DNA of 34,300 nucleotides from Bhargavaea ullalensis (GTDB taxonomy: Bacteria > Bacillota > Bacilli > Bacillales_A > Planococcaceae). Below the pieces are notes generated by a model that ran no database searches, was not told the DNA's origin, and saw nothing but the letters and a program-made list of their open reading frames with translations. The stretch is taken from assembly GCF_040545425.1 (NCBI RefSeq), contig NZ_JBEPLW010000026.1. One strand, written 5' to 3'. A program made the position numbers and the translations under genes. Below, one piece after another: positions 7,420 to 15,055 of the stretch (positions are counted from its first letter, which is position 1; each line of letters opens with the position of its first letter).

Positions 7420-8466
7420 TTATTTGCGGAGTTCCGCCGAGTACGTATGAACGAGTTCGGTGAGCTTCTTCAGGGTGGCCGGCTGGACGTCCGGGAAGAC
7501 GCCGTGGCCGAGGTTGAAGATGTGCGAGCCGTGCTCGACGCCCTGCTCGATGATTTCCTTCGCGCGGGTTTCGATGATCGGCCAGTCGGCGAGAAGCAGC
7601 GACGGGTCGAGGTTGCCCATGACCGGCTTCTTGATGCCGCGTGCGTCCGCTTCCTTGATCGGCAGGCGCCAGTCGAGTCCGACGACGTCGACCGGGAGAT
7701 CGTTCCATTCTTCGGCCAGATGGCTTGCGCCGACGCCGAATGTGATGAGCGGAACGCCGGTCTCTTTCAGTTCGTTGAAGATGCGGGTCATGACCGGCTT
7801 GATGAACGTCCGGTAATCCGCGACATTCAGCGCCCCGACCCACGAATCAAACAGCTGGACCGCTTTCGCGCCGGCCGCAACCTGTGCTTTCACATAGGCA
7901 ATGTCCATGTCCGCGAGTTTGTTCATGAGCGCGTGCCACGCTTCCGGCTCCGACACCATGAACGACTTTGTCAGGTTGTAGCTGCGCGACGGGCCGCCTT
8001 CGATCATGTAGCTCGCGAGCGTGAACGGTGCGCCGGCGAATCCGATGAGCGGAACGTCGAGCTGCTCCTGAGTGAGGATGCGGATCGTCTCCAGCACGTA
8101 CGGCACCTGATCTTCCGCGTGGAATTCGCCGAGCTTGTCGATGTCGGCACGCGAACGGATCGGATTGGAGATGACCGGCCCGACGCCCGATTTGATCTTC
8201 ACGTCGACGCCGATGCCGGCGAGCGGTGTGACGATGTCCTTGTAGAGAATCGCCGCATCGACATTGTACTGGTCGACCGGCAGCTTCGTCACATAGGCGC
8301 AAAGCTCCGGCTGATGCGTGATTTCCTCAAGCGAGTACTTTTCCTTCAGCTTGCGGTATTCCGGCTGCGAACGGCCCGCCTGCCGCATGTACCAGACCGG
8401 CGTGTGATCGATTTTCTCCCCGCGCGCCGCCCGGATCAGTGTGTCATTGAATGTTCCCATTGGCAT
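7420..8466 (-). CDS. hemE: Uroporphyrinogen III decarboxylase
   Basis: Converts uroporphyrinogen III to coproporphyrinogen III in heme synthesis (cytoplasmic). The 348-residue protein from the ATG at 8466 has the N-terminal signature PVWYMRQAGRSQPEYR (about 23-38, with the conserved arginines and the substrate-binding loop), GFAGAPFTLASYM, and the C-terminal IFNLGHGVFPD. The frame is open to 8517, but B. subtilis HemE aligns from about residue 5 of the 8466 start, and AGCAGGG lies just upstream. A second ATG at 8460 is also possible. First gene of hemE-hemH, divergent from hmoB. Confidence 0.96.
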   Translation of the reverse strand: MPMGTFNDTLIRAARGEKIDHTPVWYMRQAGRSQPEYRKLKEKYSLEEITHQPELCAYVTKLPVDQYNVDAAILYKDIVTPLAGIGVDVKIKSGVGPVISNPIRSRADIDKLGEFHAEDQVPYVLETIRILTQEQLDVPLIGFAGAPFTLASYMIEGGPSRSYNLTKSFMVSEPEAWHALMNKLADMDIAYVKAQVAAGAKAVQLFDSWVGALNVADYRTFIKPVMTRIFNELKETGVPLITFGVGASHLAEEWNDLPVDVVGLDWRLPIKEADARGIKKPVMGNLDPSLLLADWPIIETRAKEIIEQGVEHGSHIFNLGHGVFPDVQPATLKKLTELVHTYSAELRK

Positions 8467-8654
8467 TGATCCCTGCTTTCCCGATATAATCCGTTTCAAA
8501 TATAAGTGTCCCGTCATTTATTGTATAGAGAGGAAGGCGAATTGTCATAGAATTGACCTCGATGCCGCCATCTTTCGGACACAGTTGTTTGAATCCGCCT
8601 GCGGACGGGGAAAAAGGAACTAAGCAAATGCTTTTGATCAGGGAGGTCATGGGG

Positions 8655-9179
8655 ATGAATTTCTACACAACAACCGGCACGCCGGACTTTATGGAGACAA
8701 TCAGGAACCAGCACGGCGGTGAGGAGATGGTCCTGCTGTACGGACCGGGCAACGCGCTGCTCATGCATGAAACCGAAGGAAAGACCGTGTTCCAGACGCC
8801 GAAGCAGTACGAAGTGATCGGCTCGGCCGGCCCGCTCGCCCGTCACGGCTACTATGTGATCAATAATATTCCGGTGACCGACGAGGGACGGCCGATCTTT
8901 GAGCACCGCTTTGAAAACCGGGCGAAGATGATGGACGGGGTGCCCGGCTTCCTCACCTACCGGCTGCTTCGCCCAGTGAAGTCGGATACGTACCGAGTGC
9001 TCACGGCGTGGAACAGCAAAGATCATTATGAGCTCTGGAAAGGTTCGAAGGCGTTCGAGCAGGCTCACGCCAAGCAGCGTGAACCTCTGCCGGCCGAAAA
9101 GGTGCAGCACATTTTCACGAGTGCTTCGTATGTGACCGAGTACACGACCGAGAAAGCCGGCGAGGAAGAAGACGAATGA
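8655..9179 (+). CDS. hmoB: Heme-degrading monooxygenase HmoB
   Basis: A 174-residue protein resembling B. subtilis HmoB (YhgC), which cleaves heme and releases iron using an ABM (antibiotic-biosynthesis-monooxygenase-like) ferredoxin fold. The C-terminal half shows the ABM pattern: ENRAKMMDGVPGFLTYRLLRPV..., then YRVLTAWNSKDHYELWKGSKAFEQAHAK. ATG at 8655 lies 8 nt after GGGAGG. The upstream in-frame codons to 8553 have no homology and are probably untranslated. Placing heme breakdown back to back with heme synthesis (hemE) follows the B. subtilis neighbourhood and could allow shared control. A strong terminator follows. Confidence 0.92.
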   Translation: MNFYTTTGTPDFMETIRNQHGGEEMVLLYGPGNALLMHETEGKTVFQTPKQYEVIGSAGPLARHGYYVINNIPVTDEGRPIFEHRFENRAKMMDGVPGFLTYRLLRPVKSDTYRVLTAWNSKDHYELWKGSKAFEQAHAKQREPLPAEKVQHIFTSASYVTEYTTEKAGEEEDE

Positions 9180-9189
9180 AAGATGAGCG

Positions 9190-9222
9190 GCCGCCCCTGC
9201 GTGGATGAAGGGGCGGCTTTTT
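9190..9222 (+). terminator. Terminator of hmoB
   Basis: Perfect 9-bp GC arms at 9190-9198 and 9209-9217, followed by TTTTT, 11 bp after the hmoB stop. Confidence 0.92.
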
Positions 9223-9237
9223 CGTGCGTTGGAGCGG

Positions 9238-9342
9238 CTAAGAGTCCGATACTGCTCGCTAAGAGTCCGTTTCGCTCATTTAAGAGTCCGATTCTCCCTT
9301 TTAAGAGTCCGATTCGTCCTCCTAAAAGACCCATGCATCCAA
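9238..9342. repeat. Intergenic tandem repeat array 1 (21-bp unit)
   Basis: Units start at 9238, 9259, 9280 and 9301, each exactly 21 bp. A degenerate fifth begins at 9322. Each unit has the invariant core YTAAGAGTCCG followed by a variable 10-nt tail. The array fills the space between the hmoB terminator and the terminator of the next, convergent gene. Confidence 0.95.
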
Positions 9343-9383
9343 AAAGCCCGGGAAGTCAGTCACTCACTGACTCCCCGGGCTTT
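9343..9383. terminator. Terminator of the DUF2892 gene
   Basis: Long hairpin with arms at 9343-9360 and 9366-9383 (18 nt each, one mismatch, 5-nt loop). A-run on the left gives Ts on the minus strand. It lies 8 bp past the minus-strand stop. Confidence 0.85.
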
Positions 9384-9390
9384 CCCGCAT

Positions 9391-9606
9391 TCATTTTGCG
9401 ATTTTCGTGTTTTCCAGGCCGGCGGCATCGATGAGCGGGCAGTAGTGGACGATGCCTTCCGCGACTTTCTGTGCGCCCATCATCGAAACGAAGAGCTGCG
9501 AGCCGGACGGCTTTTCTTTCGCCATTTTGGCGATGGAATAAGCGAGGAGCGTCAGGCCGCCGGTGATGCGGACCATCGAGTTGATCGTGCCGATGTTCTT
9601 CTTCAA
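9391..9606 (-). CDS. DUF2892 small membrane protein
   Basis: A 71-residue protein starting at TTG 9606 (read LKKNIGTINSMVRITGG...), with GGAGG 6-7 nt upstream. The start pattern N-I-G-x-x-N-x-x-x-R, then a hydrophobic GGLTLLAYSIAKMA segment and a second one containing MMGAQKVAEGIVHYCPL, is typical of DUF2892 proteins. These are two-helix membrane proteins also found fused to rhodanese domains. The longer frame up to 9690 has no ribosome site and no homology. Molecular role unknown. Confidence 0.82.
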   Translation of the reverse strand: MKKNIGTINSMVRITGGLTLLAYSIAKMAKEKPSGSQLFVSMMGAQKVAEGIVHYCPLIDAAGLENTKIAK

Positions 9607-9689
9607 GTTGCTGCCTCCTTCACGGGTGTGTTGACTGTACTTATTCCCTCCGGAAAAGTTGTCAAACAGCCGATTCCTGAAAATTCCCA

Positions 9690-9718
9690 TTGCCGCGTCT
9701 CTTTATCATTGCTATAAT
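9690..9718 (+). promoter_or_regulatory. Sigma-A promoter of the M20 amidohydrolase
   Basis: TTGCCG (9690-9695), 17-bp spacer, perfect TATAAT (9713-9718). The gene starts 41 bp downstream of the -10. Confidence 0.85.
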
Positions 9719-9759
9719 AATCAACATTCAAATTATTTCGCTATCCGGAGGGATTCTAT

Positions 9760-10959
9760 ATGACGGAACAAACGCTCAACAACCCGCAGGCTGCCATCAA
9801 GGATAAGCTGTTCGCCAAGCTCGAGGCGTCCAATGAAGACATGATCAAGATCCGCCGCCACCTTCACATGCACCCGGAGCTCTCGTTCAAGGAAGAAAAA
9901 ACGGCCCGTTACATCCAGGACTTTTACAAGGAGCTCGGCGTTGAAGTCAAGGGCAACGTCGGCGGCAATGGCGTTGTCGCCCGCATTAAAGGCGCCAAAC
10001 CCGGCAAAACGGTTGCACTCCGCGCCGACTTCGACGCGCTTCCGATCGACGATCAGAAAGACGTGGAATACAAATCGACCGTTCCGGGCGTCATGCATGC
10101 ATGCGGACACGACGGCCATACGGCGACGCTCCTCACGCTCGGAAAAGCCCTCCACGAACTCCGTGATGAACTCCCAGGCGAATATGTCCTCATCCACCAG
10201 CACGCGGAGGAATATGCGCCGGGCGGTGCGGTTTCGATGGTTGCCGACGGCTGCCTTGACGGCGTCGACGCCATCTTCGGCACCCACCTCTGGTCCCTCA
10301 CGCCGTTCGGCACGATCGAATACCGGACGGGTCCCGTCATGGCGGCAGCCGACCGGTTTGAGATCAAAGTCCAGGGACGCGGCGGCCACGGCGCGAACCC
10401 GCATCAGACGAAAGACGCCGTCGTGATCGGCGCCCAGCTCGTGACGAATCTCCAGCAGCTCGTCGCGCGCCGGGTCGACCCGATTGAATCGGCCGTCTTG
10501 AGCGTCGGTTCGTTCGTCGCTGAAAATGCGTTCAACGTCATCGCCGACTCCGCTTATCTTGCCGGAACCGTGCGGACATTCAAGCCGGAAATCCGCGACC
10601 TCATGGAACGCGAGATCGCCCGTGTGGTCGAAGGCGCCGCGATTGCCGGCGACTGCGAAATCGAACTCGACTACGTCCGGGGCTATCCAGCCGTCGTGAA
10701 CCATGAGGCCGAAACGGAGTTCATGAAGCGGATCATCGAAGAAGAGCTGCCGGGCGTGGAAGCGCGCGAAACGGCTCCTCACATGGGCGGCGAAGACTTC
10801 GCCTACTATCTCGAAAAAGTGCCGGGCACGTTCTTCTTCACAGGTGCCATGCCGGAAGACCCGTACCCGCACCACCACCCGCGCTTTGACATCGACGAGC
10901 GCGCCCTGCTCATCGCAGCGAAAGCACTCGGTGCTGCTGCGACCGGTTATCAAGAATAA
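9760..10959 (+). CDS. M20-family amidohydrolase (YhaA-like)
   Basis: A 399-residue cytosolic metallohydrolase of the M20D group (N-acyl-amino-acid / hippurate hydrolase type). Zinc-ligand and catalytic motifs are HACGHDGHTATLL (113-125), QHAEE (147-151, with the general-base glutamate and a metal ligand), GRGGHGANPH (dimerisation-domain histidine) and a C-terminal MGGEDFAYYL with HHHPRFDID. The likely reaction is removal of an acyl group from an N-acylated amino acid; the natural substrate is not visible. B. subtilis yhaA occupies a comparable place near the ecs cluster. Strong promoter, GGAGGG ribosome site and terminator make it a single-gene unit. Confidence 0.92.
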   Translation: MTEQTLNNPQAAIKDKLFAKLEASNEDMIKIRRHLHMHPELSFKEEKTARYIQDFYKELGVEVKGNVGGNGVVARIKGAKPGKTVALRADFDALPIDDQKDVEYKSTVPGVMHACGHDGHTATLLTLGKALHELRDELPGEYVLIHQHAEEYAPGGAVSMVADGCLDGVDAIFGTHLWSLTPFGTIEYRTGPVMAAADRFEIKVQGRGGHGANPHQTKDAVVIGAQLVTNLQQLVARRVDPIESAVLSVGSFVAENAFNVIADSAYLAGTVRTFKPEIRDLMEREIARVVEGAAIAGDCEIELDYVRGYPAVVNHEAETEFMKRIIEEELPGVEARETAPHMGGEDFAYYLEKVPGTFFFTGAMPEDPYPHHHPRFDIDERALLIAAKALGAAATGYQE

Positions 10960-10970
10960 CTCCTTTCACG

Positions 10971-11008
10971 AAAATCCCCGTTGCCCGCAAAGGCATCGGG
11001 GATTTTTT
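10971..11008. terminator. Bidirectional terminator
   Basis: Arms AAAATCCCCG (10971-10980) and its complement (10997-11006), extended internally by TGCC/GGCA. A T-run follows on plus. The hairpin touches the stop codon of the converging permease gene. Confidence 0.88.
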
Positions 11009-11898
11009 ATCCACGGCTTCCCAGCCGCTCCGCTCTTCTCTTTTCAAGGCCATCCGCGAGCAGTTGAAAACTGATGATGGCAAACGTGATGAACGCCAGA
11101 GCAGATACCGGAATCCATTGTGCCATCCGCAAATCTTTCTGCAGATCGAGCAGAAGCACCGGCCAGGCATCCGATGTTACCACTGCCTCATACGTCCCGC
11201 GGATTTCTTGAGACATGAACATCTGATTGATGAATACTCCGACCACGCCCAATTGTGCCAGCAAAAACATCACACGGCCGGCTTCACGGGCCAGGATCCC
11301 GCCGAGTTCTCGTCCGATCATCGGCCTGTAATATCTGCGGAACATGCCAAGGCGACTTCCTCCGCTCGCAATCGCCGCCTCCATATAGGTTTCATAGCTG
11401 AGTCCGACCATCTTGCTCCTGATGAATTCGGCCAGTCTGCCCGTCTCGGCTAAAGCGATGATCAACGCGGAGAGGAGGAGTCGGTTGGGCGAAAACATGA
11501 TCGGCGGGACCGCCAACAGCAAAATCACGATGATAATCGTCGGCATGAATGAAAAGACGGCCTCCCACACCTTCAAGAGCACCGCTCCGGCACGGGTATA
11601 AAACGAACCGACGCCCAGAATCAAGGATACAATTGTCCGGACCAGCACGATACCCACGATTGTCAAAAGGGTTTCCCGGGTTCCGATCACGATTCTGGAC
11701 AAAAGATCCACTCCCTTCCGGTCAGATCACGAAGTCCCCGGACGGTCCATAGGGCGGTGCAAGGAGCTTTCCCTCATCGGTTTTGATCAGGATGGTTTGT
11801 GCTAGTTCCGCATCAATTCCGGGGAGTCGGGGACCGAACAAAGCCAAGATCACGATCACGCCGGTCATCAGCAGGCCGATCGTCAATGTTTTATTCAA
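11007..11898 (-). pseudogene. Frameshifted OppC/DppC-type ABC permease
   Basis: Two frames together encode one oligopeptide-type permease subunit. The first (TTG 11898 to TGA 11722, 58 aa) gives the usual N-terminal membrane segment and ends ...PPYGPSGDFVI. After the shift, the second frame continues SDRKGVDLLSRIVIGTRETLL and runs to 11007, with further membrane segments and the EAA loop YMEAAIASGGSRLGMFRRYYRP. The join is where relatives read about GTDxxGxDLLSR, so a 2- or 5-nt deletion explains it. The GTG at 11711 overlaps its own ribosome-site-like sequence and is a poor independent start. The first codon overlaps the stop of the upstream permease (TTGA). A sequencing error cannot be excluded. 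Confidence 0.8.
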
Positions 11899-12839
11899 AA
11901 GATCCCCTCCCTTCCGCGGACATCCAGCTTATATTTGGCCAGTCCCGAGATGATTTTCATCGCCAGGACCAACAGAGTAAAGTAAAACAGATAACCGGCA
12001 ATGGCAAATGTGTTGCCGGTGACCAGCGTACCGAATGAGAACTTGGTCGGATCGCCGAGCGCTTCGTACAAATAGAGGGCGGCTCCCCGGTAATTGGTGA
12101 ACACTTCGATGATGAGCAGATTGGACAGGATATATAGGATCATCATGTCCGCCTGCGCCAAAATAGGAATGATCCCGTTTTTCAGCATATGTATATACAA
12201 CATTTTAAACGGATGGGTCCCTTTTGATCGGGCCGTCCTTACATAGTCCATATGTTCTTGGTCGCGGAGTGCCCTGAAGGTGGCGTTCGCGATAAAAACG
12301 GTCGGATAAACAGAGAGGAACAGGATATTCAGTATTGTCTGCGCCATGGAGTCGTGGCCATAAAGTTGTATATGAGGAATCCATCCTTTGGAGATGGCTG
12401 TCAAAAGGCCGATTTGGACGAACACGATGATGGCGATGTCCGGTATCGAAAGAAAACCGAACGTCACCCAGCGGCTTGCCATTCCTCCTTTTCTCTCTTT
12501 ATGGAGGAAATCCAAAATTCCCTTCACCATTCCGAAAACCAAGGCAATCAGCATGGCCGGCACGATCAATACCAGACTCCTGCCGAATCGTTGTACGATC
12601 TCCAGTGAGGACGGGCCACTGTCCATCCCCCCGAAACCGGGATGAGCGGCAAGCAGCGAAAAGAATTCTCGTATGTTCGCGTAGTATGCTTCCGGACTGT
12701 ATTGATAAGTGACTCCTTCGAACTTCAGGAAGGCATTCCCTTCGACAAACTTCACCTCTGTCGGCATGAGGACAATCAGCAACAGAAAACTGAACGCGAC
12801 CAGCCAAATGACGATGACAGAAACAAGATGCTTGATCAA
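11895..12839 (-). CDS. OppB/DppB-type ABC transporter permease
   Basis: About 314 residues from TTG 12839 (GGGGGTGG just upstream). The frame is open to ATG 12857, which has no ribosome site. There is one N-terminal membrane segment (HLVSVIVIWLVAFSFLLLIVL), a long extracytoplasmic loop, then five membrane segments. The EAA loop MDYVRTARSKGTHPFKMLYIHMLKN is where the ATPase docks. This is the OppB class of peptide or nickel import permeases, although the loop is not highly similar to the classical ones. Its partner permease overlaps by four bases and is frameshifted. No ATPase or substrate-binding protein gene is adjacent, so the transporter looks incomplete here. Confidence 0.85.
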   Translation of the reverse strand: MIKHLVSVIVIWLVAFSFLLLIVLMPTEVKFVEGNAFLKFEGVTYQYSPEAYYANIREFFSLLAAHPGFGGMDSGPSSLEIVQRFGRSLVLIVPAMLIALVFGMVKGILDFLHKERKGGMASRWVTFGFLSIPDIAIIVFVQIGLLTAISKGWIPHIQLYGHDSMAQTILNILFLSVYPTVFIANATFRALRDQEHMDYVRTARSKGTHPFKMLYIHMLKNGIIPILAQADMMILYILSNLLIIEVFTNYRGAALYLYEALGDPTKFSFGTLVTGNTFAIAGYLFYFTLLVLAMKIISGLAKYKLDVRGREGIF

Positions 12840-12980
12840 CCCTTCCACCCCCAACATTCAGAATAGCATGAACTCAGTTATCGATAAACCTGTTTTAGGT
12901 ATATAGTCCATGGGTTGACCCGATGAAAAGACAAGGGCAAGATGAGAAAAGAATGTCTGATCACAAAAGGAATGAAGCCC

Positions 12981-14033
12981 ATGAAAGAAATCTACAGCGA
13001 CATCATCCAGTTCCGCGGCACCCACTATGACTTCGGTACCCTGCAAGGCGAACGGCTGCGGGATTCACTCACCCTTCATAACCGCCAGAGTTCTTGGAAA
13101 ATCCGGAAGCCGCGGTTCCGGATTGACACCGGTGAAGCGGAAGCCGTCTTCCGGACATATGCCCCCGGTATCTGGGAGGAGCTCCGCGGCCTGCGGGATG
13201 CGCTCGCCCTCCCGATGGAAGACGTGCTGCGCGACTTCGGCGGCTACCGCTCGGAGATCCCGCGGGCCGGCTGCTCGACGATCACGGGCGAAGGGTTCAT
13301 CGCCCGCAATTACGACTTCCATCCGAATACGTACGAAGGACTTTATGCCGCCTTTCAGCCGACGGACGGCGGACAGGCCGTCATCGGACCGGCCCAGCGG
13401 ATCACGGGCCGGATGGACGGCCTAAACGAAAGCGGCCTCGCGATGGCGTACAACTTCACCAACCGGAAAAAGCCCGGCGACGGATTCGTCTGCTGGATGG
13501 TCGGCCGCATCCTTTTGGAGACCTGCACAAACGTGGATGAAGCGGTCCGGCTCCTGCACGAACTCCCCCACCGCGGCTCGTTCAGCTACAACCTGCTCGA
13601 CAAGGACGGCCGCCGGGCGCTCGCCGAAGCCGGTCCGAGAGGCGTCACCATCCGAGAGTCTCCGTATTGCTCGAACCACTTCGAAGTGCAGACAGGCGAA
13701 AACCGGCATTACCTGAAAGACTCCATCGAACGGCTGGAGACGATGGAATCCGACGCTGCCGCCCTCTCGGATGCCCGGGCGGCCTGGCGCCTCCTGAACG
13801 ACCGGGAACGCGGCGTCTTCGCCGACAACTACAAAAGCTGGGCCGGCACGATCCACACATCCGCCTACTTCCCCGAAACACTCACCGCCTGGTTCGCCCT
13901 CGGAGGCGACACCGAGCCGGTCGCCTTCGATTTCGGACGCTGGCTCAAAGGGGAGAATTTTGAACGATTAACCGTGAGCGGCACGATCGATACGGACATC
14001 GGCTTTGCGAATATTGACCGGTTGAGGGGGTAA
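12981..14033 (+). CDS. C45-family (acyl-CoA:6-APA acyltransferase-like) Ntn hydrolase
   Basis: A 350-residue protein from ATG 12981 (AAGGA about 9 nt upstream). FRGTHYDFGTLQG (11-23) is followed by RAGCSTITGEGFIARNYDF (95-113). A cysteine after glycine (Cys98) then S-T, and the RNYDF motif, are hallmarks of C45/AAT-type N-terminal-nucleophile amidases. These self-cleave before the cysteine and hydrolyse or transfer acyl groups on linear amides. GPAQRITGRMDGLNESGLAMAYNF is also family-typical. There is no signal peptide, so it is cytosolic. It is divergent from a peptide-type permease pair, suggesting a small amide or acyl-peptide substrate (inference). Confidence 0.85.
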   Translation: MKEIYSDIIQFRGTHYDFGTLQGERLRDSLTLHNRQSSWKIRKPRFRIDTGEAEAVFRTYAPGIWEELRGLRDALALPMEDVLRDFGGYRSEIPRAGCSTITGEGFIARNYDFHPNTYEGLYAAFQPTDGGQAVIGPAQRITGRMDGLNESGLAMAYNFTNRKKPGDGFVCWMVGRILLETCTNVDEAVRLLHELPHRGSFSYNLLDKDGRRALAEAGPRGVTIRESPYCSNHFEVQTGENRHYLKDSIERLETMESDAAALSDARAAWRLLNDRERGVFADNYKSWAGTIHTSAYFPETLTAWFALGGDTEPVAFDFGRWLKGENFERLTVSGTIDTDIGFANIDRLRG

Positions 14034-14060
14034 ATGAATCATTGAGTTCTTGATTTTCAA

Positions 14061-14100
14061 AACGACGCTTCCCCGGTGCTTTGGAAGCGTCATTTTCTTT
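14061..14100 (+). terminator. Terminator of the C45 hydrolase gene
   Basis: Perfect 9-bp arms at 14064-14072 and 14083-14091, followed by ATTTTCTTTT. Confidence 0.88.
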
Positions 14101-14189
14101 TCGTCAGGAAATAACATCCTTTATTAAAGGGATATGGTTTCGAAGCGTCTAATACATTGACCAAAGGCTTTTTAAAAGGAGGGAGCAGA

Positions 14190-14799
14190 ATAAAGAGAAT
14201 CTTTGCTTTGACCATTTATTTTGATTTTGGCGGGTTGCAGCGGAATCGAGGATGAACCTGATGCGATAACAGATCTGAAAACCGAGGAATCACTCCAAGA
14301 GGTCAGCCAAGACGACAGCACTTATCCTATTGACTGGTCAGTTGACTCGATGGATCGGGGAAATCATGATCTCGAAACTGACATTCACGGAAAACTTGTC
14401 GTCTCAAAGAATATTGAACCTCTCGAAAGGGGCGATATTATCTATTATGAGCATGGCCAGGATGAACACCTCGGAAGGGTCGTAGGACTGCCGGGGGAAA
14501 CGGCAGAGATAAAAAAGGGTCAGGTTTTCATTGACGGCCGGAAGCTGGATACATTCTATGGAACAGCAAGCGTTAGAGGTCTTGGGGAAAAAGAATACTT
14601 TGAGAAAACACCTAAGAAAAACTATGATTCCGCAGCAATGAAAGAATACTTCCAGACCAGTATGGAGCCAGTTACTGTTAAAGACCATACGGTGTTTGTA
14701 TTGGTTGATCAGTGGTGGCGGGGATCTGACAGCAAAGATTTCGGACTGATCCCAAACTCCAAAATTCAAGGGGTAATTGTTGGCCATGAAAAAAACTGA
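14190..14799 (+). pseudogene. Signal-peptidase-I-like (S26) lipoprotein with disrupted start
   Basis: The main frame (14221-14799, opening at TTG) encodes ILAGCSGIEDEP..., a lipobox (LAGC), followed by an S26-like domain: DSMDRG (Ser43 in TTG numbering), ERGDIIYYEHG and LGRVVGLPGETAEIKKGQVFIDG. A strong AAGGAGGG at 14176-14183 is correctly spaced for a codon at 14190, but that codon is ATA. From there the frame reads IKRIFALTIY, a perfect lipoprotein n/h-region, and then runs out of frame. Removing one T from the TTTT run near 14217-14221 would join both parts into a normal lipoprotein. So the start codon and frame are both damaged, while the other 190 codons are open. The lysine normally beside the arginine in box D is glycine here. 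Confidence 0.7.
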
Positions 14800-14836
14800 G
14801 GCAGATTATTCTTCAACATATTTTCATGTCGGAGGA

Positions 14837-14942
14837 CGAGTGACGCAAGTTTGCCTCCGAGTGGCGCAAGTTTGCCCTCGAGTGGCGCGAGTTTGCCCCC
14901 GAGTGGAGCAAGTTGGCTCCCGAGTGACGCGAGTTCTGCCCC
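14837..14942. repeat. Intergenic tandem repeat array 2 (21-bp unit)
   Basis: Five units start at 14837, 14858, 14879, 14900 and 14921. Consensus CGAGTGGCGCAAGTTTGCCYC. The first four are exactly 21 bp and the last is 22. The array lies between the S26-like gene and the ecsB terminator, i.e. between converging genes. Confidence 0.95.
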
Positions 14943-15013
14943 CATGGTGTTCAAAGAGGCGCGAAGCCGCCTTTGCCACCCGTTCATCAGTCTATTCAAC
15001 TCAATAAAACAAA

Positions 15014-15051
15014 AAAGTGATGCGCTGCCCTCTCAGGCTTCGCATCACTTT
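15014..15051 (-). terminator. Terminator of ecsAB
   Basis: Perfect 11-bp arms at 15014-15024 and 15041-15051. The A-run at 15009-15016 supplies Ts on the minus strand. It lies 4 bp past the ecsB stop. Confidence 0.9.
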
Positions 15052-15055
15052 CGTT

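Noticed and set aside
9065..9334. Reading frame on the minus strand of array 1 giving a leucine-rich heptad repeat
   Set aside because: A 21-bp period automatically yields a 7-residue repeat in open frames. There is no ribosome site, and the frame runs through the hmoB terminator and hmoB itself.
12900..12980. Promoters for the permease and C45 genes
   Set aside because: TTGACC and TATATA hexamers occur, but no pair has convincing sequence and spacing on either strand.
14766..15007. Heptad-repeat reading frames on both strands of array 2
   Set aside because: Same 21-bp artefact. Frames are open on both strands, with no supported start, and they run through neighbouring non-coding sequence.
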